From contig JAFYIZ010000026.1 in NCBI GenBank assembly GCA_017538365.1, positions 66,716 through 118,112 on the forward strand: DNA of 51,397 nucleotides, in the 5' to 3' direction. Positions within the stretch are counted from its first letter, which is position 1. Each line of letters opens with the position of its first letter. This stretch comes from a bacterium (lineage in GTDB: Bacteria > UBP6 > UBA1177). The notes beneath the pieces are model-generated. The model was not told the DNA's origin. It made no database searches and saw only the letters and a program-made list of their open reading frames with translations. Positions 26,386 to 35,301 of the stretch are shown piece after piece. Both the position numbers and the translations under genes were made by a program.

Positions 26386-27359
26386 AATGCAAAAACCTCC
26401 ACGGTAGTAAGAAACGCATCGTCGCCGTTTTGAATTGAGTGCGTTCCTTTCTTGACGGCGTAGCAGCCGGAAAGCTGACCAGCGCCTTTAAGCTCAATAA
26501 CCGAGCCGGAATTGACAAGCGTGTTTCCTTCAAAAACAAAAACACCGGTTATAGCGTCAAGGTTTGCCTGTGTCAGAGCCGCCTTTGCTTCCGATTCACT
26601 CTGCGCGTCTGTTTCCGAGCGCGTTTCTATTTTTAGAATAAGCCCGTTCGCATTGTAGGTGTCTTCAACTTTTTTCTGAAATTTCACACCCTTACGGAAG
26701 TAAGTCGCTTCGCAGTATTGATAAGTGCGACCGGAATCATTAAGTAATGACCCGTCAAGCAGCTTTTCAGCTTTGATCGTAAAATCAGGGTTAGACGCTT
26801 TATCTCTAAGGGTTTCCCATTTGTAGAAATAAAGCACATTGTCTTCGATTCTGACTACATAACCGAAAAGGTCGGCAAGTTCCTGTAAAAATTCAAGATC
26901 TGAATTAGACTGGCTTTTCTTTCCGAGTTCAAGTTCCCCAATTTCCCCTTCTACTGTAAGATTATTCCGGCTTGCTACCTCATTTACCACTTTTTTGAGA
27001 GTTCCGGCATAACTCCTATATTGCGTCTCATAGAAGTTTTTCGCGATTGCCGTAGAGGTTCCGCGCAGCGTGACGGTATGATTGGCAAGGTCATAGCTCG
27101 TTTCATCGATCTCGAAGTCGCCGCAGAAAAGCGGGTCGGTAGAGTCGCTGTAACCGATGACGAGCGAAAAGGTGTCACCTTTTTTCGGGTATAAGTCATC
27201 GAAAAATTCGCCTTTACTGTTATCAAGCGTGAGATTGCAGGTGTTAGCTCCACCGGAAAGCCGAAAGTCGTAGGAAACGGATACCACGCCGGATGCAAGA
27301 CCTGATTTAAACTCTTCATTGTTATAACTCACTGAAAAATAAGGAGTTCTCGTGCTCAT
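26382..27359 (-). CDS. Baseplate hub protein gpD (late control D-like)
   Basis: This 325-residue protein fits the Phage_GPD family. It has a first beta domain (FSVSYNNEEFKSGLASGVVS), GDTFSLVIGYSD, FCGDFEIDETSYDLANHTVTL and the SNSDLEFLQELADLFGYVVR block. It forms the hub that holds the spike (gpV). Its ATG starts on the base that ends the gpU gene. Confidence 0.88.
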   Translation of the reverse strand: MSTRTPYFSVSYNNEEFKSGLASGVVSVSYDFRLSGGANTCNLTLDNSKGEFFDDLYPKKGDTFSLVIGYSDSTDPLFCGDFEIDETSYDLANHTVTLRGTSTAIAKNFYETQYRSYAGTLKKVVNEVASRNNLTVEGEIGELELGKKSQSNSDLEFLQELADLFGYVVRIEDNVLYFYKWETLRDKASNPDFTIKAEKLLDGSLLNDSGRTYQYCEATYFRKGVKFQKKVEDTYNANGLILKIETRSETDAQSESEAKAALTQANLDAITGVFVFEGNTLVNSGSVIELKGAGQLSGCYAVKKGTHSIQNGDDAFLTTVEVFAL

Positions 27360-27871
27360 TACTGCCTCGCTATATCAGCCGGATTTACGTCAAGATAATC
27401 GCCCGCGCTGCCGAAAAAAGGCTCTTCAGTCTCATCGTCAGGATCGGGCATCATCGCCGCAGCCGCTTCATCCTGAGCAATTTTCAAAAACTGAGCTTCG
27501 GAGTATTCCTTTAAAGTCACATCGACCGTCGCTGCCATGGGCGTACCGTCAGGGAAGCGTTTTTCAGCTCTGACCGATATATCAAGAATTGCAAAGTTGC
27601 CCTGAAATTCGCCGTTGTCATGGAAAAGAGGGCACACCTCGCCGTCATCCATAAGAGCAAAAAGCCTGTTTATGTAGTCAGACGGATCGCAGAAATCTGC
27701 GTGGAAATACATCGAAACGGTCAGATTCATCAGCCCCTGACCTTTGCGCTGCAAAATCGGTTTTCCTGTTGCGGGCTTCAATTCGACGTAGGTGTGCGCC
27801 TTATTGTAAGACTCGCTTTCGGGGCTTTCAGCCGGGCGGTCAAAAATTATGTTACCGAATATAAACGACAT
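27359..27871 (-). CDS. Tail protein gpU-like
   Basis: This 170-residue protein matches P2 gpU: MSFIFGNIIFDRP, YVELKPATGKPILQRKGQGL and MYFHADFCDPSDYINRLFAL. GpU acts in tail completion. It lies between the tape measure and hub genes, in P2 order, and abuts both. Confidence 0.82.
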   Translation of the reverse strand: MSFIFGNIIFDRPAESPESESYNKAHTYVELKPATGKPILQRKGQGLMNLTVSMYFHADFCDPSDYINRLFALMDDGEVCPLFHDNGEFQGNFAILDISVRAEKRFPDGTPMAATVDVTLKEYSEAQFLKIAQDEAAAAMMPDPDDETEEPFFGSAGDYLDVNPADIARQ

Positions 27872-29761
27872 TTATGACCCCTGGTATCTATAACGGCCTT
27901 CGCGTTTCTGTATCATCTCAATTTCGCGCATAACCTGCTTCATATCCTTGTTTTTAGCGTCGATATTGATCGTATTGTAATATGTGAAGTTGTCGCCCGC
28001 TTTTTTCGCTTCCATTGCAGCCTTGTCACGCTGGATTTTTACATTGCTGGATGCAAGCTCATCGACTCTGAGCGACGCTTTTGCAGCGGCTTCCGTAACT
28101 TCGCCACCGTGAATAATGTAAGAAAAAAAGCCGCCGATTTTGGAAAGCACCGCTTTTAAGCCTTCAAGTCCGCTTGTGAGAACTGCAAAATCCTGACCGA
28201 CATCGGTCGTCACGTCACCGAGCGCGGAAAAGACCTTATACCATGCAACGGCCCCCGCTATAATTACAGCCATCGGAGCCATAGCAAGCAGTATTTTGCC
28301 CGCTGAAGCCATCGTCGCGAGCGTATGTGTCCACATCGCAGCCCTGTGCGCTATAAGCCATGTCACCGCCGTTTTCATTATCGGCAGTGCCATTGCCAAA
28401 TTAGCCATGACTTGCAGAAAGTTTCCCGCTGCAACGGCAAGCAGTCCTACGCCGCCAGTGGTTATAGTGAAAAAACGGATAAGAGTCGGATTTTCTTCCG
28501 CAATCTTGCCGATCCACGCCGCTATGTCTGTCAGCATGTCGGCAAAACGCTGAAGTTCATCCGTATAAAGCCCGCCGATGATACCCATTGAGCTGTCAAG
28601 CGTACCCATAAACGCATTCCATTTACCTGAAAAAGTACCGAGCTGAAGGCTTGTCTGCGCTGCCAGCGACGCCTGACCCTCGATCTCTGCGCGCGTCTGA
28701 GCTGCACCCGCATTGCCCGATTTCATAAGGACGGCGACAAGCGACTTGATTTCAGGCAGTTCGCCGAAAACCTTGCCGATTATCGCCGCTCTTTTTTCGT
28801 CGGAGATACGTGAATCATTGAGCTTTTCTATCTGAGTAACTAAATTTTCGAAACCTAAATAGCGGCCTGTCTGATCTACGAATTGCAGTCTCTGACCGCG
28901 CGGCAGCATAGCGTTGGCAGCCGCCACCGATTTCTGATCCATGACCCTGCTTTCCAGCTTTGCAAGGTTGGTGCTGAGCGTGTCGGCTGAAGATCCTGCG
29001 AGCTGTCTTCTAAGCATTGCAAAATAAGGTATGCGCTGAGAAAGCGCTTCAAAACCGCTCTGACCGAGCGCGCCCGCCGATGCGCCCGTCTTAGCTATCA
29101 TCGTAACCATGTCATCGACAGAAACACCGAGATTGCTTGATCTTGCCAGCAGGTCATAAATGCCGCCGTTTCCGCCTAAATTAGCCTGATCTACACCCCA
29201 GGTGCGCGATATAGCAGCAGCATACTGAAGCGCGCGTCCGTAGTCGTTTCCGAGAACACCGACCGCAAATTCAGCCGCAGACTTAAGACCTCCCTTGGTA
29301 AGAGCTTCCGGGTCAAGCCCCTGAGCAACTGCGCCCGCAGCGGCGCGGTACATTTCATCGGCTGTTGCAGGCATAACATTGGCGACCTTGATTATTTCTT
29401 TTGAGAGGTCATCGTAAGACGCCGCGACTTCGCCGTTTGCCTGAAGCATCTTTGATTTCAACTGAGCCATGCCGCCTTCCATGCGTGCCATTGCAGAAAC
29501 AGGCCGCTCAAAAACTGAAAGAATATTTTTCCCGAAAGCCGCGATGTCGGCCCCGGTGTTTTTCATTACTTCCAGGCCCTGGAACTGTTCGCGCATTTTT
29601 TTGGCATAGTCACCTAAACCGGAAAAAGCGTTATTGACCTTATTGATTGAGCTTGTTACGCCGTTTGCCATTGAGTTGGCGGCGTATGTCATAACATTCA
29701 GGGGCTCTGATACGCCGTCCTTAAGCAGCATCGTCAGACTGAGCTTAATATCCTGCGCCAT
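27872..29761 (-). CDS. Tail tape measure protein
   Basis: This 629-residue protein has a helical, Ala/Gly-rich tape-measure layout. A TP901-type core (MARMEGGMAQLKSKML, GAVAQGLDPEALTKGGLKSA, ISRTWGVDQANLGG) is followed by hydrophobic segments around residues 430-510 (FFTITTGGVGLLAVAAGNF, ILLAMAPMAVIIAGAVAWY) that could insert in the host membrane. It sets the tail length. Its ATG directly follows the stop of the frameshifted chaperone (TAA-ATG), so translation is coupled. Confidence 0.9.
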   Translation of the reverse strand: MAQDIKLSLTMLLKDGVSEPLNVMTYAANSMANGVTSSINKVNNAFSGLGDYAKKMREQFQGLEVMKNTGADIAAFGKNILSVFERPVSAMARMEGGMAQLKSKMLQANGEVAASYDDLSKEIIKVANVMPATADEMYRAAAGAVAQGLDPEALTKGGLKSAAEFAVGVLGNDYGRALQYAAAISRTWGVDQANLGGNGGIYDLLARSSNLGVSVDDMVTMIAKTGASAGALGQSGFEALSQRIPYFAMLRRQLAGSSADTLSTNLAKLESRVMDQKSVAAANAMLPRGQRLQFVDQTGRYLGFENLVTQIEKLNDSRISDEKRAAIIGKVFGELPEIKSLVAVLMKSGNAGAAQTRAEIEGQASLAAQTSLQLGTFSGKWNAFMGTLDSSMGIIGGLYTDELQRFADMLTDIAAWIGKIAEENPTLIRFFTITTGGVGLLAVAAGNFLQVMANLAMALPIMKTAVTWLIAHRAAMWTHTLATMASAGKILLAMAPMAVIIAGAVAWYKVFSALGDVTTDVGQDFAVLTSGLEGLKAVLSKIGGFFSYIIHGGEVTEAAAKASLRVDELASSNVKIQRDKAAMEAKKAGDNFTYYNTINIDAKNKDMKQVMREIEMIQKREGRYRYQGS

Positions 29762-29953
29762 TTATTCCCCTCTCTTCACTTCTTCCTCGAGCCGCTTGCA
29801 GAATTTATCCAGCGAGCGGCTCCAGAACTCGAACTCGTCGAGTTCCATTCTCATCACATCTTCAAACCCGAATTTTGCGCCCCGGGTAAGCGCGATTACG
29901 CCTTCGGCTGAGGCAAATCCCCGAATCCCAAGGCTTTGCCAAGCTCTAAAAAA
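29762..29953 (-). CDS. gpE' extension produced by -1 frameshift
   Basis: After the slippery heptamer T TTT TTA (29953-29947) the -1 frame is open for 61 codons to a TAA at 29764-29762. It carries the typical E'/G-T type ending (MRMELDEFEFWSRSLDKFC). The fusion would be 133 residues. Tail chaperone pairs made by -1 frameshift are general in long-tailed phages. The extension has no convincing start of its own. Confidence 0.75.
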   Translation of the reverse strand, partial: FFRAWQSLGIRGFASAEGVIALTRGAKFGFEDVMRMELDEFEFWSRSLDKFCKRLEEEVKRGE

Positions 29954-30162
29954 TCGGGAAGCTCCATCTTTTCAACCTGCTCCATAACCGCGGGCTTTCC
30001 GTCAAATTTAGCGCATGAAGCTATCAGCGCGGCAACAAGCTTAAGCCCTTGATCTCCGCCGGATACGCGCTGAGCGTATATCGAATCACGGACGGTAGGT
30101 TTTCTGAGTTCAACCTTTTCAAACTTGAATGAATCCTGATTTTCGACTCTTACGATTTCCAT
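29896..30162 (-). CDS. Tail assembly chaperone gpE
   Basis: This 88-residue protein has the gpE-like pattern (VELRKPTVRDSIYAQR, KLVAALIASCAKFDGKPAVM). It lies between the tube and tape measure genes and assists tape measure folding and tail initiation. The start at 30162 has GGAGG; an upstream in-frame ATG is part of that leader. Codons 70-72 form the slippery site that yields the longer E-E' product. Confidence 0.82.
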   Translation of the reverse strand: MEIVRVENQDSFKFEKVELRKPTVRDSIYAQRVSGGDQGLKLVAALIASCAKFDGKPAVMEQVEKMELPDFLELGKALGFGDLPQPKA

Positions 30163-30184
30163 TATCTCCTCCAAAAAAATATTT

Positions 30185-30214
30185 GCGGCGGCACTCTTGG
30201 ATCAATGCCGCCGC
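30185..30214. other. GC-rich hairpin between tube and chaperone genes
   Basis: GCGGCGGCA and TGCCGCCGC pair over 9 bases around a 12-base loop. On the minus strand a T-run follows (ATATTTTTTT). It may be a partial terminator that lowers chaperone expression compared with the abundant tube protein. Its arms resemble the GC boxes of the octamer repeats, but there are no octamers between them. Confidence 0.55.
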
Positions 30215-30229
30215 CGGGGCAAGGATTTA

Positions 30230-30739
30230 CTAAAGTACGCCGTTTACTTTTGCGTTGGCAAGCTGATCCTTTCCGTTGACCTCGAAAATATTGTTGTCAA
30301 CGTCAATTTTGATGACTTCGTTTTCGTCATGTTTAACAAGGATATAGTCAAGCGCAAACTTTGTTTTCTGACCGCTCCAGTCCTGACCTTTCAGTGTTCC
30401 TGTGAGATTGTTTTCGATGATACGGCTCTTAAGCTCAATCACCGCCTGAAGCTCTCTTTCGGTTCCGTTTTCCGTGCGGACTACGTTGCCGTAAAGTGTA
30501 AGATTGTGGAGCGTAAACGGATTTACACATTCTTCGTTTATAAAATCCCAGGTAATGTCAAGTTCAAGATTGTCAATACCGACCGGAACGCGCTTTTTGC
30601 CGTACATGCCGATAGGATTGATGTCTTTCATTACCATATTGACGGAAAGGCCGGAAACTTCCTGAGCTCTTCCGTAAAGCGAATTGTCGTCAAGATAGAC
30701 ATTCGCAGCGGTGACGGTGTCAAAATGAAGTGCAGGCAT
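30230..30739 (-). CDS. Major tail tube protein
   Basis: This 169-residue protein matches the P2 FII-type tube protein: MPALHFDTVTAANVYLDD, SGLSVNMVMKDINPIGMYG and a C-terminal beta strand block (FALDYILVKHDENEVIKIDV). It forms the inner tube of the contractile tail. It lies ten bases after the sheath gene, with a GGAGG site. Confidence 0.9.
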   Translation of the reverse strand: MPALHFDTVTAANVYLDDNSLYGRAQEVSGLSVNMVMKDINPIGMYGKKRVPVGIDNLELDITWDFINEECVNPFTLHNLTLYGNVVRTENGTERELQAVIELKSRIIENNLTGTLKGQDWSGQKTKFALDYILVKHDENEVIKIDVDNNIFEVNGKDQLANAKVNGVL

Positions 30740-30748
30740 GATTCCCTC

Positions 30749-32161
30749 CTACTTACCAAGGTTAGCAAGATATTCGACGTTATAGCTGCGCTCGTAGGTA
30801 ATTCTGTCAGCCGGAGGCGTTGCAGCATCGTCGTATCTGAATTTGATTTTTCCCGCCATGAGGTCAGTCGGCGCATTGTCATCCGGGTCATACCAGCAGC
30901 GACCGCCTGCGATAGCACCGCGTGCCGTGAGACTGGTAAGAAATGCCTGAACGTCTCTGACAAGGCCGTTTATCCATGGCGTTGTTATCGGCTTGTCTAT
31001 GCGCTGTTCGGAGTAATATTCAATGCTTTCTTCGATAACATCGCCAACCGTCTGAGTGACCTCGAAGATCTCGTGGTCAGTGTTTCCGCCCGAAGAGTTG
31101 TCATCGAAAGAGCTGTTCATATTCCCGCAGAATTTAAGCCCTGCTACGTTCTTTACAGTGACTATACCCGCAGCATTGAGCAGCTGTGAATCAGCCGAAG
31201 GATTGTTAACTGAGTATTCAACGGGAATTGAAAGCCCGTCAAATCCGCGTATAACGTGCGATGAAATTGACCACCAGTAGCCTTCGCTCGGGTCAAGATC
31301 AACTCTCGCCCTGACACCAGCCGCCGCGCAGCTCATCGGAAATTCAACGCCGCCGCTTTTCAGATTCGGGAAAAGAAGGTTTGCTCTCTTTTCGTGGATG
31401 CTGAATGCTTTAGTAGTTGCCGATCTTGCCGCAACGGTTTCGGCAACGGTATCATCCGTAGCAGTATCTGCGTCGATATAGGTGAGTCCTTTGAGCTTGT
31501 TTGCTACCGATACAAGCGCGTCTGCAACCTGCTTGTCTTTAGACCATCCCGGCGCAACAATGATTTTCGGGCAATATCCGGTAATTGTCTGAGCGTCAAG
31601 GAGCGTGTAAATACCGGTTCTCGGTGTTGCTGAATTGCTGCCGATAATATCGGATGTCGCTATTGAGTTGCCGACATACTGATAAGTTATCTTTTTATTG
31701 ACGGTCGGAGCGCCGCTTGTTTTGAGCGTGATTGTTCCCGCCATTGCGTTAAGCTCGTAGTCGGTTCCTTCAATGTAGGTCGTAGCAAGGTCAAGGCTCT
31801 TAACCACTACGTTTCCTACACCCTGATGGTCAAGTGTGATAACGCCGTCATCCGGTTCGCCTGTTTCAGCCGTTGAAACCGTTGTAACACCTACCGGAAC
31901 TGCGATAACGATCGGAAGGTTTGCGTCAAACTGAGCGTACATTTTATCAAGCAGAGCAGGCATGAATGCGGGGCCTGATACCGGTCCGAACTGTTCAATA
32001 TCGCTCTGCTTTGTCATCACCACCGGAATATTCGGCTTGATTTCGCCTTTCCAGCCGGGTGCCGGAACGCCGACGATACCGATGATTGCCGTTTTAACCT
32101 CTGATACATTGCGCGGAACATCACCCGCGTGGATAGTTTCTACACCGTGAAGATAAGCCAT
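30749..32161 (-). CDS. Tail sheath protein
   Basis: This 470-residue contractile sheath protein has the family N-terminus (YLHGVETIHAGDVPRNVSEV, IIGIVGVPAPG), a variable middle Ig-like domain, and the conserved C-terminal part (SVNNPSADSQLLNAAGIVTV, SIEYYSEQRIDKPITTPWIN). It contracts to drive the tube through the cell envelope. Its size fits the P2/Mu range. Confidence 0.93.
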   Translation of the reverse strand: MAYLHGVETIHAGDVPRNVSEVKTAIIGIVGVPAPGWKGEIKPNIPVVMTKQSDIEQFGPVSGPAFMPALLDKMYAQFDANLPIVIAVPVGVTTVSTAETGEPDDGVITLDHQGVGNVVVKSLDLATTYIEGTDYELNAMAGTITLKTSGAPTVNKKITYQYVGNSIATSDIIGSNSATPRTGIYTLLDAQTITGYCPKIIVAPGWSKDKQVADALVSVANKLKGLTYIDADTATDDTVAETVAARSATTKAFSIHEKRANLLFPNLKSGGVEFPMSCAAAGVRARVDLDPSEGYWWSISSHVIRGFDGLSIPVEYSVNNPSADSQLLNAAGIVTVKNVAGLKFCGNMNSSFDDNSSGGNTDHEIFEVTQTVGDVIEESIEYYSEQRIDKPITTPWINGLVRDVQAFLTSLTARGAIAGGRCWYDPDDNAPTDLMAGKIKFRYDDAATPPADRITYERSYNVEYLANLGK

Positions 32162-32171
32162 TTATACCTCC

Positions 32172-32858
32172 TTAACTATAAAGACTGTTGTCAAGTTTAC
32201 GTATTCTGCAGTAATAATCCTGAATATCGGGAATATCGCTTGTTGTAATCGGCGTAGATCCTCCTTGAAGACCGAAAAGCATTGTAAAAGAAGAATCCTG
32301 ACAGCGCCCTATGCCGATAACGCCGGTAGTGTTAGTACATTTATCAAGCTGCTGCACGCCCTTATAAGTCACTTCACCATCTGCATCTGTTTCGATTCTT
32401 AAAATCGCTCTACTGTAGAAAGGTCTATGATTTGAAATTTTGTTATTGATTTCCACCTCGAAAAACTCTACAGAATTACTACCCAATATTTGCGGTGAGT
32501 AAAATTCATAACCGCCGTAATAACCGCCTGACATGGCTGATGCGACATTCGGGTCAAACACATCGTTGGTAAGATCAAACACTTCTTTGGAGTTATAACC
32601 TCCATTCCAGCCCATTTGCCGGTTGATCGCATTGATCTGCGGCTGAACCGTCCCTTTCCACGTCTCAAACTGTGCATTCATTTTAGCCCAGTTGGGAACG
32701 GTCGTTTCTTGAACATGGTCGGTGTTGTCGATGTATTTTACAGTCACGTCCTGCGGCGTGTCACTGTAAACCATGTTGTAAATGTTCATCAAGATGCTTT
32801 TACAGACGTCGCCCAGGTTCTTAACGAACTGCAGCGCGTCATCCCACGTGAACGGCAT
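32172..32858 (-). CDS. Hypothetical virion protein
   Basis: This 228-residue protein was not recognised. The N-terminal ~90 residues are helical (LQFVKNLGDVCKSILMNIYN). The rest looks beta-rich (SGGYYGGYEFYSPQILG, SRAILRIETDADGEVTYKG) and could bind a ligand. It is in the operon between the head-tail completion and sheath genes, one base from the gp37-like gene, so a head-tail joining or decoration role is plausible but unproven. Confidence 0.6.
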   Translation of the reverse strand: MPFTWDDALQFVKNLGDVCKSILMNIYNMVYSDTPQDVTVKYIDNTDHVQETTVPNWAKMNAQFETWKGTVQPQINAINRQMGWNGGYNSKEVFDLTNDVFDPNVASAMSGGYYGGYEFYSPQILGSNSVEFFEVEINNKISNHRPFYSRAILRIETDADGEVTYKGVQQLDKCTNTTGVIGIGRCQDSSFTMLFGLQGGSTPITTSDIPDIQDYYCRIRKLDNSLYS

Positions 32859-33407
32859 TTAATCCTCCTCGTTTTCTTTACTTTCAACAATAACAGTGCG
32901 CCCGTCCTGAAAAGTGATTTTCTTTGAAACACCCCAGACAGGTTCTTCTTTTTTGACAGATTCCGCATAAGGAACCCTGACCGCAAAACGCGCCGTGTAA
33001 TACCAGAAACCGCGCCCCGCATCCGTAAGCTCGCAGTTGACCATATAGACAGGCTTCGCCGGTTTTATCGGAATCATACCGGTAATAACATGACGAACCC
33101 TGTCTATAACGTCGTAAGCGCCGACGCCTGTCGTAACAGCATGGCGCGGCGCCCTCAAATTTCGCATAATGATGTCAAGATCGTAATAGAGAATATCATC
33201 CTGAACGACCGAAAAAACCTGCTTTGGCTCACTTGTTTTTATTCCAGCGAAGTGCACCCACACAGAGCCGGTAGAAGAGTCCATGAGCCTTGTTGAAGCG
33301 TCTTCAGGGCAACGCTCAATCTGGATTTTTTCCAGCGCAGAGCCCTCGGTTTTTGCGTCGGCTCTCAGAGCTTCAAGAATCGCAGTCTCTATTGTTTCAA
33401 TCATCAT
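32859..33407 (-). CDS. Head-tail completion protein, Mu gp37-like
   Basis: This 182-residue protein follows the gp37/DUF1834 layout (IETIETAILEALRADAKTEG, SAL and a beta core ending in FWYYTARFAVRVPYAES). It probably acts as a tail terminator. The ATG at 33407 is chosen because it lies just after the stop of the gp36-like gene; earlier in-frame starts lie inside that gene. Confidence 0.7.
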   Translation of the reverse strand: MMIETIETAILEALRADAKTEGSALEKIQIERCPEDASTRLMDSSTGSVWVHFAGIKTSEPKQVFSVVQDDILYYDLDIIMRNLRAPRHAVTTGVGAYDVIDRVRHVITGMIPIKPAKPVYMVNCELTDAGRGFWYYTARFAVRVPYAESVKKEEPVWGVSKKITFQDGRTVIVESKENEED

Positions 33408-33409
33408 TT

Positions 33410-33850
33410 CTACCATTCGTTCAGTTTTGACCACGGAAAAAGACGGTCAGCCGCTGTTTTGTTTACGCGCGTAGGGCCGCTTCCCATGATTCCGTTTCCG
33501 ATCGGTTCAGCCGGGATGTCCATCTTGCCTTCGTGAACTTCTTTCAGCTGACCGATAAGATTTGAATAGATCTTCATAATTGATTCAGGCATATCAGCCC
33601 TGAAACGGCGCTCATAAAGAAAATATATGGCAAGCTGCGCCGAAATATCGCCGACAATAAGCGGAACAGGCGCGGCAATCGGAACGCGGTAACGACCGGA
33701 AACATAGCTGTCTATGATAGCATCGGCCTTGGATATAGCCTCACTGACGAAGCCTTGATTGATCTCGCCAATGCGGGCGTCGTCAGTGAGTTCAAGTATA
33801 TCCTTTTCGGAGGATGCAGCTATTAAGTCATTCAGTGTTGAATAAGCCAT
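33410..33850 (-). CDS. Mu gp36-like head completion protein (DUF1320)
   Basis: This 146-residue protein has the gp36/DUF1320 pattern: YSTLNDLIAASSEKDILELT, SKADAIIDSYVSGRYRVPIA and SAQLAIYFLYERR. It is a head-tail connector component. The order capsid, decoration, gp36, gp37 is the normal Mu-like order. The 43-base gap upstream contains nothing notable. Confidence 0.87.
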   Translation of the reverse strand: MAYSTLNDLIAASSEKDILELTDDARIGEINQGFVSEAISKADAIIDSYVSGRYRVPIAAPVPLIVGDISAQLAIYFLYERRFRADMPESIMKIYSNLIGQLKEVHEGKMDIPAEPIGNGIMGSGPTRVNKTAADRLFPWSKLNEW

Positions 33851-33893
33851 AAAACCCCTTGTTCCGTCAATTCTGCGCGATTATGTCGCCGGG

Positions 33894-34370
33894 TTATACA
33901 AGCCTGATCTTAAGAAGATCGCCTTCACTTGCGCTTTCGAGTGCGTAACCGAGAACGACCTGCGGAAGTACGCCGCCTGAAACTTCGCCAGCCGTAACTT
34001 CGCCAGCCGTTACGTTGACCGTCGGGGTTGCAGCGTCGGAAGTAACCGCAACCGCGCCGGCTGCAAGGGCAACAGTCGGAGCTGCAACAGTCGGAGCTGC
34101 GACTGTGAGAGCCGTTCCCGATACCGCCTTACCGTTTGCATCGCTGACTACAGCATCGCCCGCCGTGATAGATCCTCCGGCTTTAACGACAAGAATACCG
34201 TTCATTGCTACCGGAAGGCCTTCGCCCGCTTTTGCGCTGTCGATTGAAACACCGAGAGCCGCTTTTCCTGCGCCGCATACAGCACCGTCAAGTCCTATAA
34301 AAAGGTTGCTCGCGGTATCGCTTGCAGCATCTACGCTGCATACAAGATTCGTGATATAAGTTTTTCCCAT
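33894..34370 (-). CDS. Capsid decoration-like protein (DUF2190-like)
   Basis: This 158-residue, Ala/Val/Gly-rich beta protein has short internal repeats (TVAAPTVAAPTVALAAG and AGEVTAGEVSGG), also visible in the DNA as near-perfect tandem units. The layout (a decoration domain with a DAVCG/GDAVVSDANGKAV core) resembles DUF2190 capsid cement proteins. It lies between the capsid and gp36 genes. The start at 34370 follows a GGAGG in the leader. Confidence 0.65.
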   Translation of the reverse strand: MGKTYITNLVCSVDAASDTASNLFIGLDGAVCGAGKAALGVSIDSAKAGEGLPVAMNGILVVKAGGSITAGDAVVSDANGKAVSGTALTVAAPTVAAPTVALAAGAVAVTSDAATPTVNVTAGEVTAGEVSGGVLPQVVLGYALESASEGDLLKIRLV

Positions 34371-34381
34371 TTTAGCCTCCA

Positions 34382-35290
34382 CTATTTCACGGTGTTGCTG
34401 ATAAGGTACATCGCATCAGCGCCGACGATTTTTGCCGTGCGGATGTCGGTGGTGCGGATATTGATGATTTTACCGCCTTCGGTCTCATATTTATCGACCT
34501 GTTTGTATCCTTCTTTTCTAAGGATATAACCCGCGTTCGGAGTGCGGAAAGATCTTGATTCCCTTGCTACGTGAGCGAGAATTGCCACGTCACCCCATAC
34601 ATCAGCCTGAGTCGTACCGTTGTCATAGACAGCTTTTCCGACGATGACCGTGTCAACTTTGAAAACCTTGGAAAGAAGCTCTTCCGTTGTTACACCGAGC
34701 TGAGTGTATTTGATACGGTCAAGGATCTTTGAATTGTTTTCAAGGGTTGCAAAAGTCGAAGCACCGAGAACAAGCGTGTTCGGGTATCTTCCGGTATCCT
34801 GCCTGATAACTTCACGCGCTGCTGCGATGTCGGCAATCGGATCGCCAGTCGATTCGCTCCAGCAGGTAGTCGTTGCAAGCGCCTTTTTGTGCGAAGCTGC
34901 GTAGTTGTCTGCATTCTGACAGATGTCTGCGACTTCTTTTTCGAGCTTAAGATCAATAGCGTTGAGGCCGTCTTCAACTGCCTGGAACTGAAGATCGTAG
35001 TCAGCTTCCGAAAATTCGCGTCTGTCTATCGGAATAGCGAGATCGTGTTCCTGAAGGACAAATTCGACCGTGTTGAGGTCATCCATTCTGTAAAGATTGG
35101 AGTTTGCTCCCGGTGCGCGGAAAGTGTCATAGATCTTAAAGATCTCTTTTGTAAATTTCGGAATGATGCCGCCCTCTTTCTTGACGTAAACTTCGGGGAA
35201 AACCTTTCCCGCGATAAATTCTTCATTGCGGTATCCGGTTGCGTACTCGGTAAGCACCGGATCGACAATTCTGATTCCTGAAAGTCCCAT
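34382..35290 (-). CDS. Major capsid protein
   Basis: This 302-residue protein has the layout of the Mu-like/HK97-fold major capsid families: VDPVLTEYATGYRNEEFIAG at the N-terminus, LEKEVADICQNADNYA, a long P-domain helix and a beta-rich A-domain (RTPNAGYILRKEGYKQVDKY). It is the main head subunit. It follows the protease/scaffold gene and is probably the most highly expressed gene of this operon. Confidence 0.86.
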   Translation of the reverse strand: MGLSGIRIVDPVLTEYATGYRNEEFIAGKVFPEVYVKKEGGIIPKFTKEIFKIYDTFRAPGANSNLYRMDDLNTVEFVLQEHDLAIPIDRREFSEADYDLQFQAVEDGLNAIDLKLEKEVADICQNADNYAASHKKALATTTCWSESTGDPIADIAAAREVIRQDTGRYPNTLVLGASTFATLENNSKILDRIKYTQLGVTTEELLSKVFKVDTVIVGKAVYDNGTTQADVWGDVAILAHVARESRSFRTPNAGYILRKEGYKQVDKYETEGGKIINIRTTDIRTAKIVGADAMYLISNTVK

Positions 35291-35301
35291 AGTGTTTCCT
35301 C

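Noticed and set aside
30197-31189. A 330-codon plus-strand frame over the tail tube and sheath genes
   Set aside because: It is antisense to two well-recognised tail genes, has no domain and comes from codon bias of the opposite strand.
33894-34370. Tandem repeats in the decoration gene as a second DGR target
   Set aside because: The changes between units are not adenine-based and there is no TR similarity or downstream hairpin; these are ordinary short repeats.
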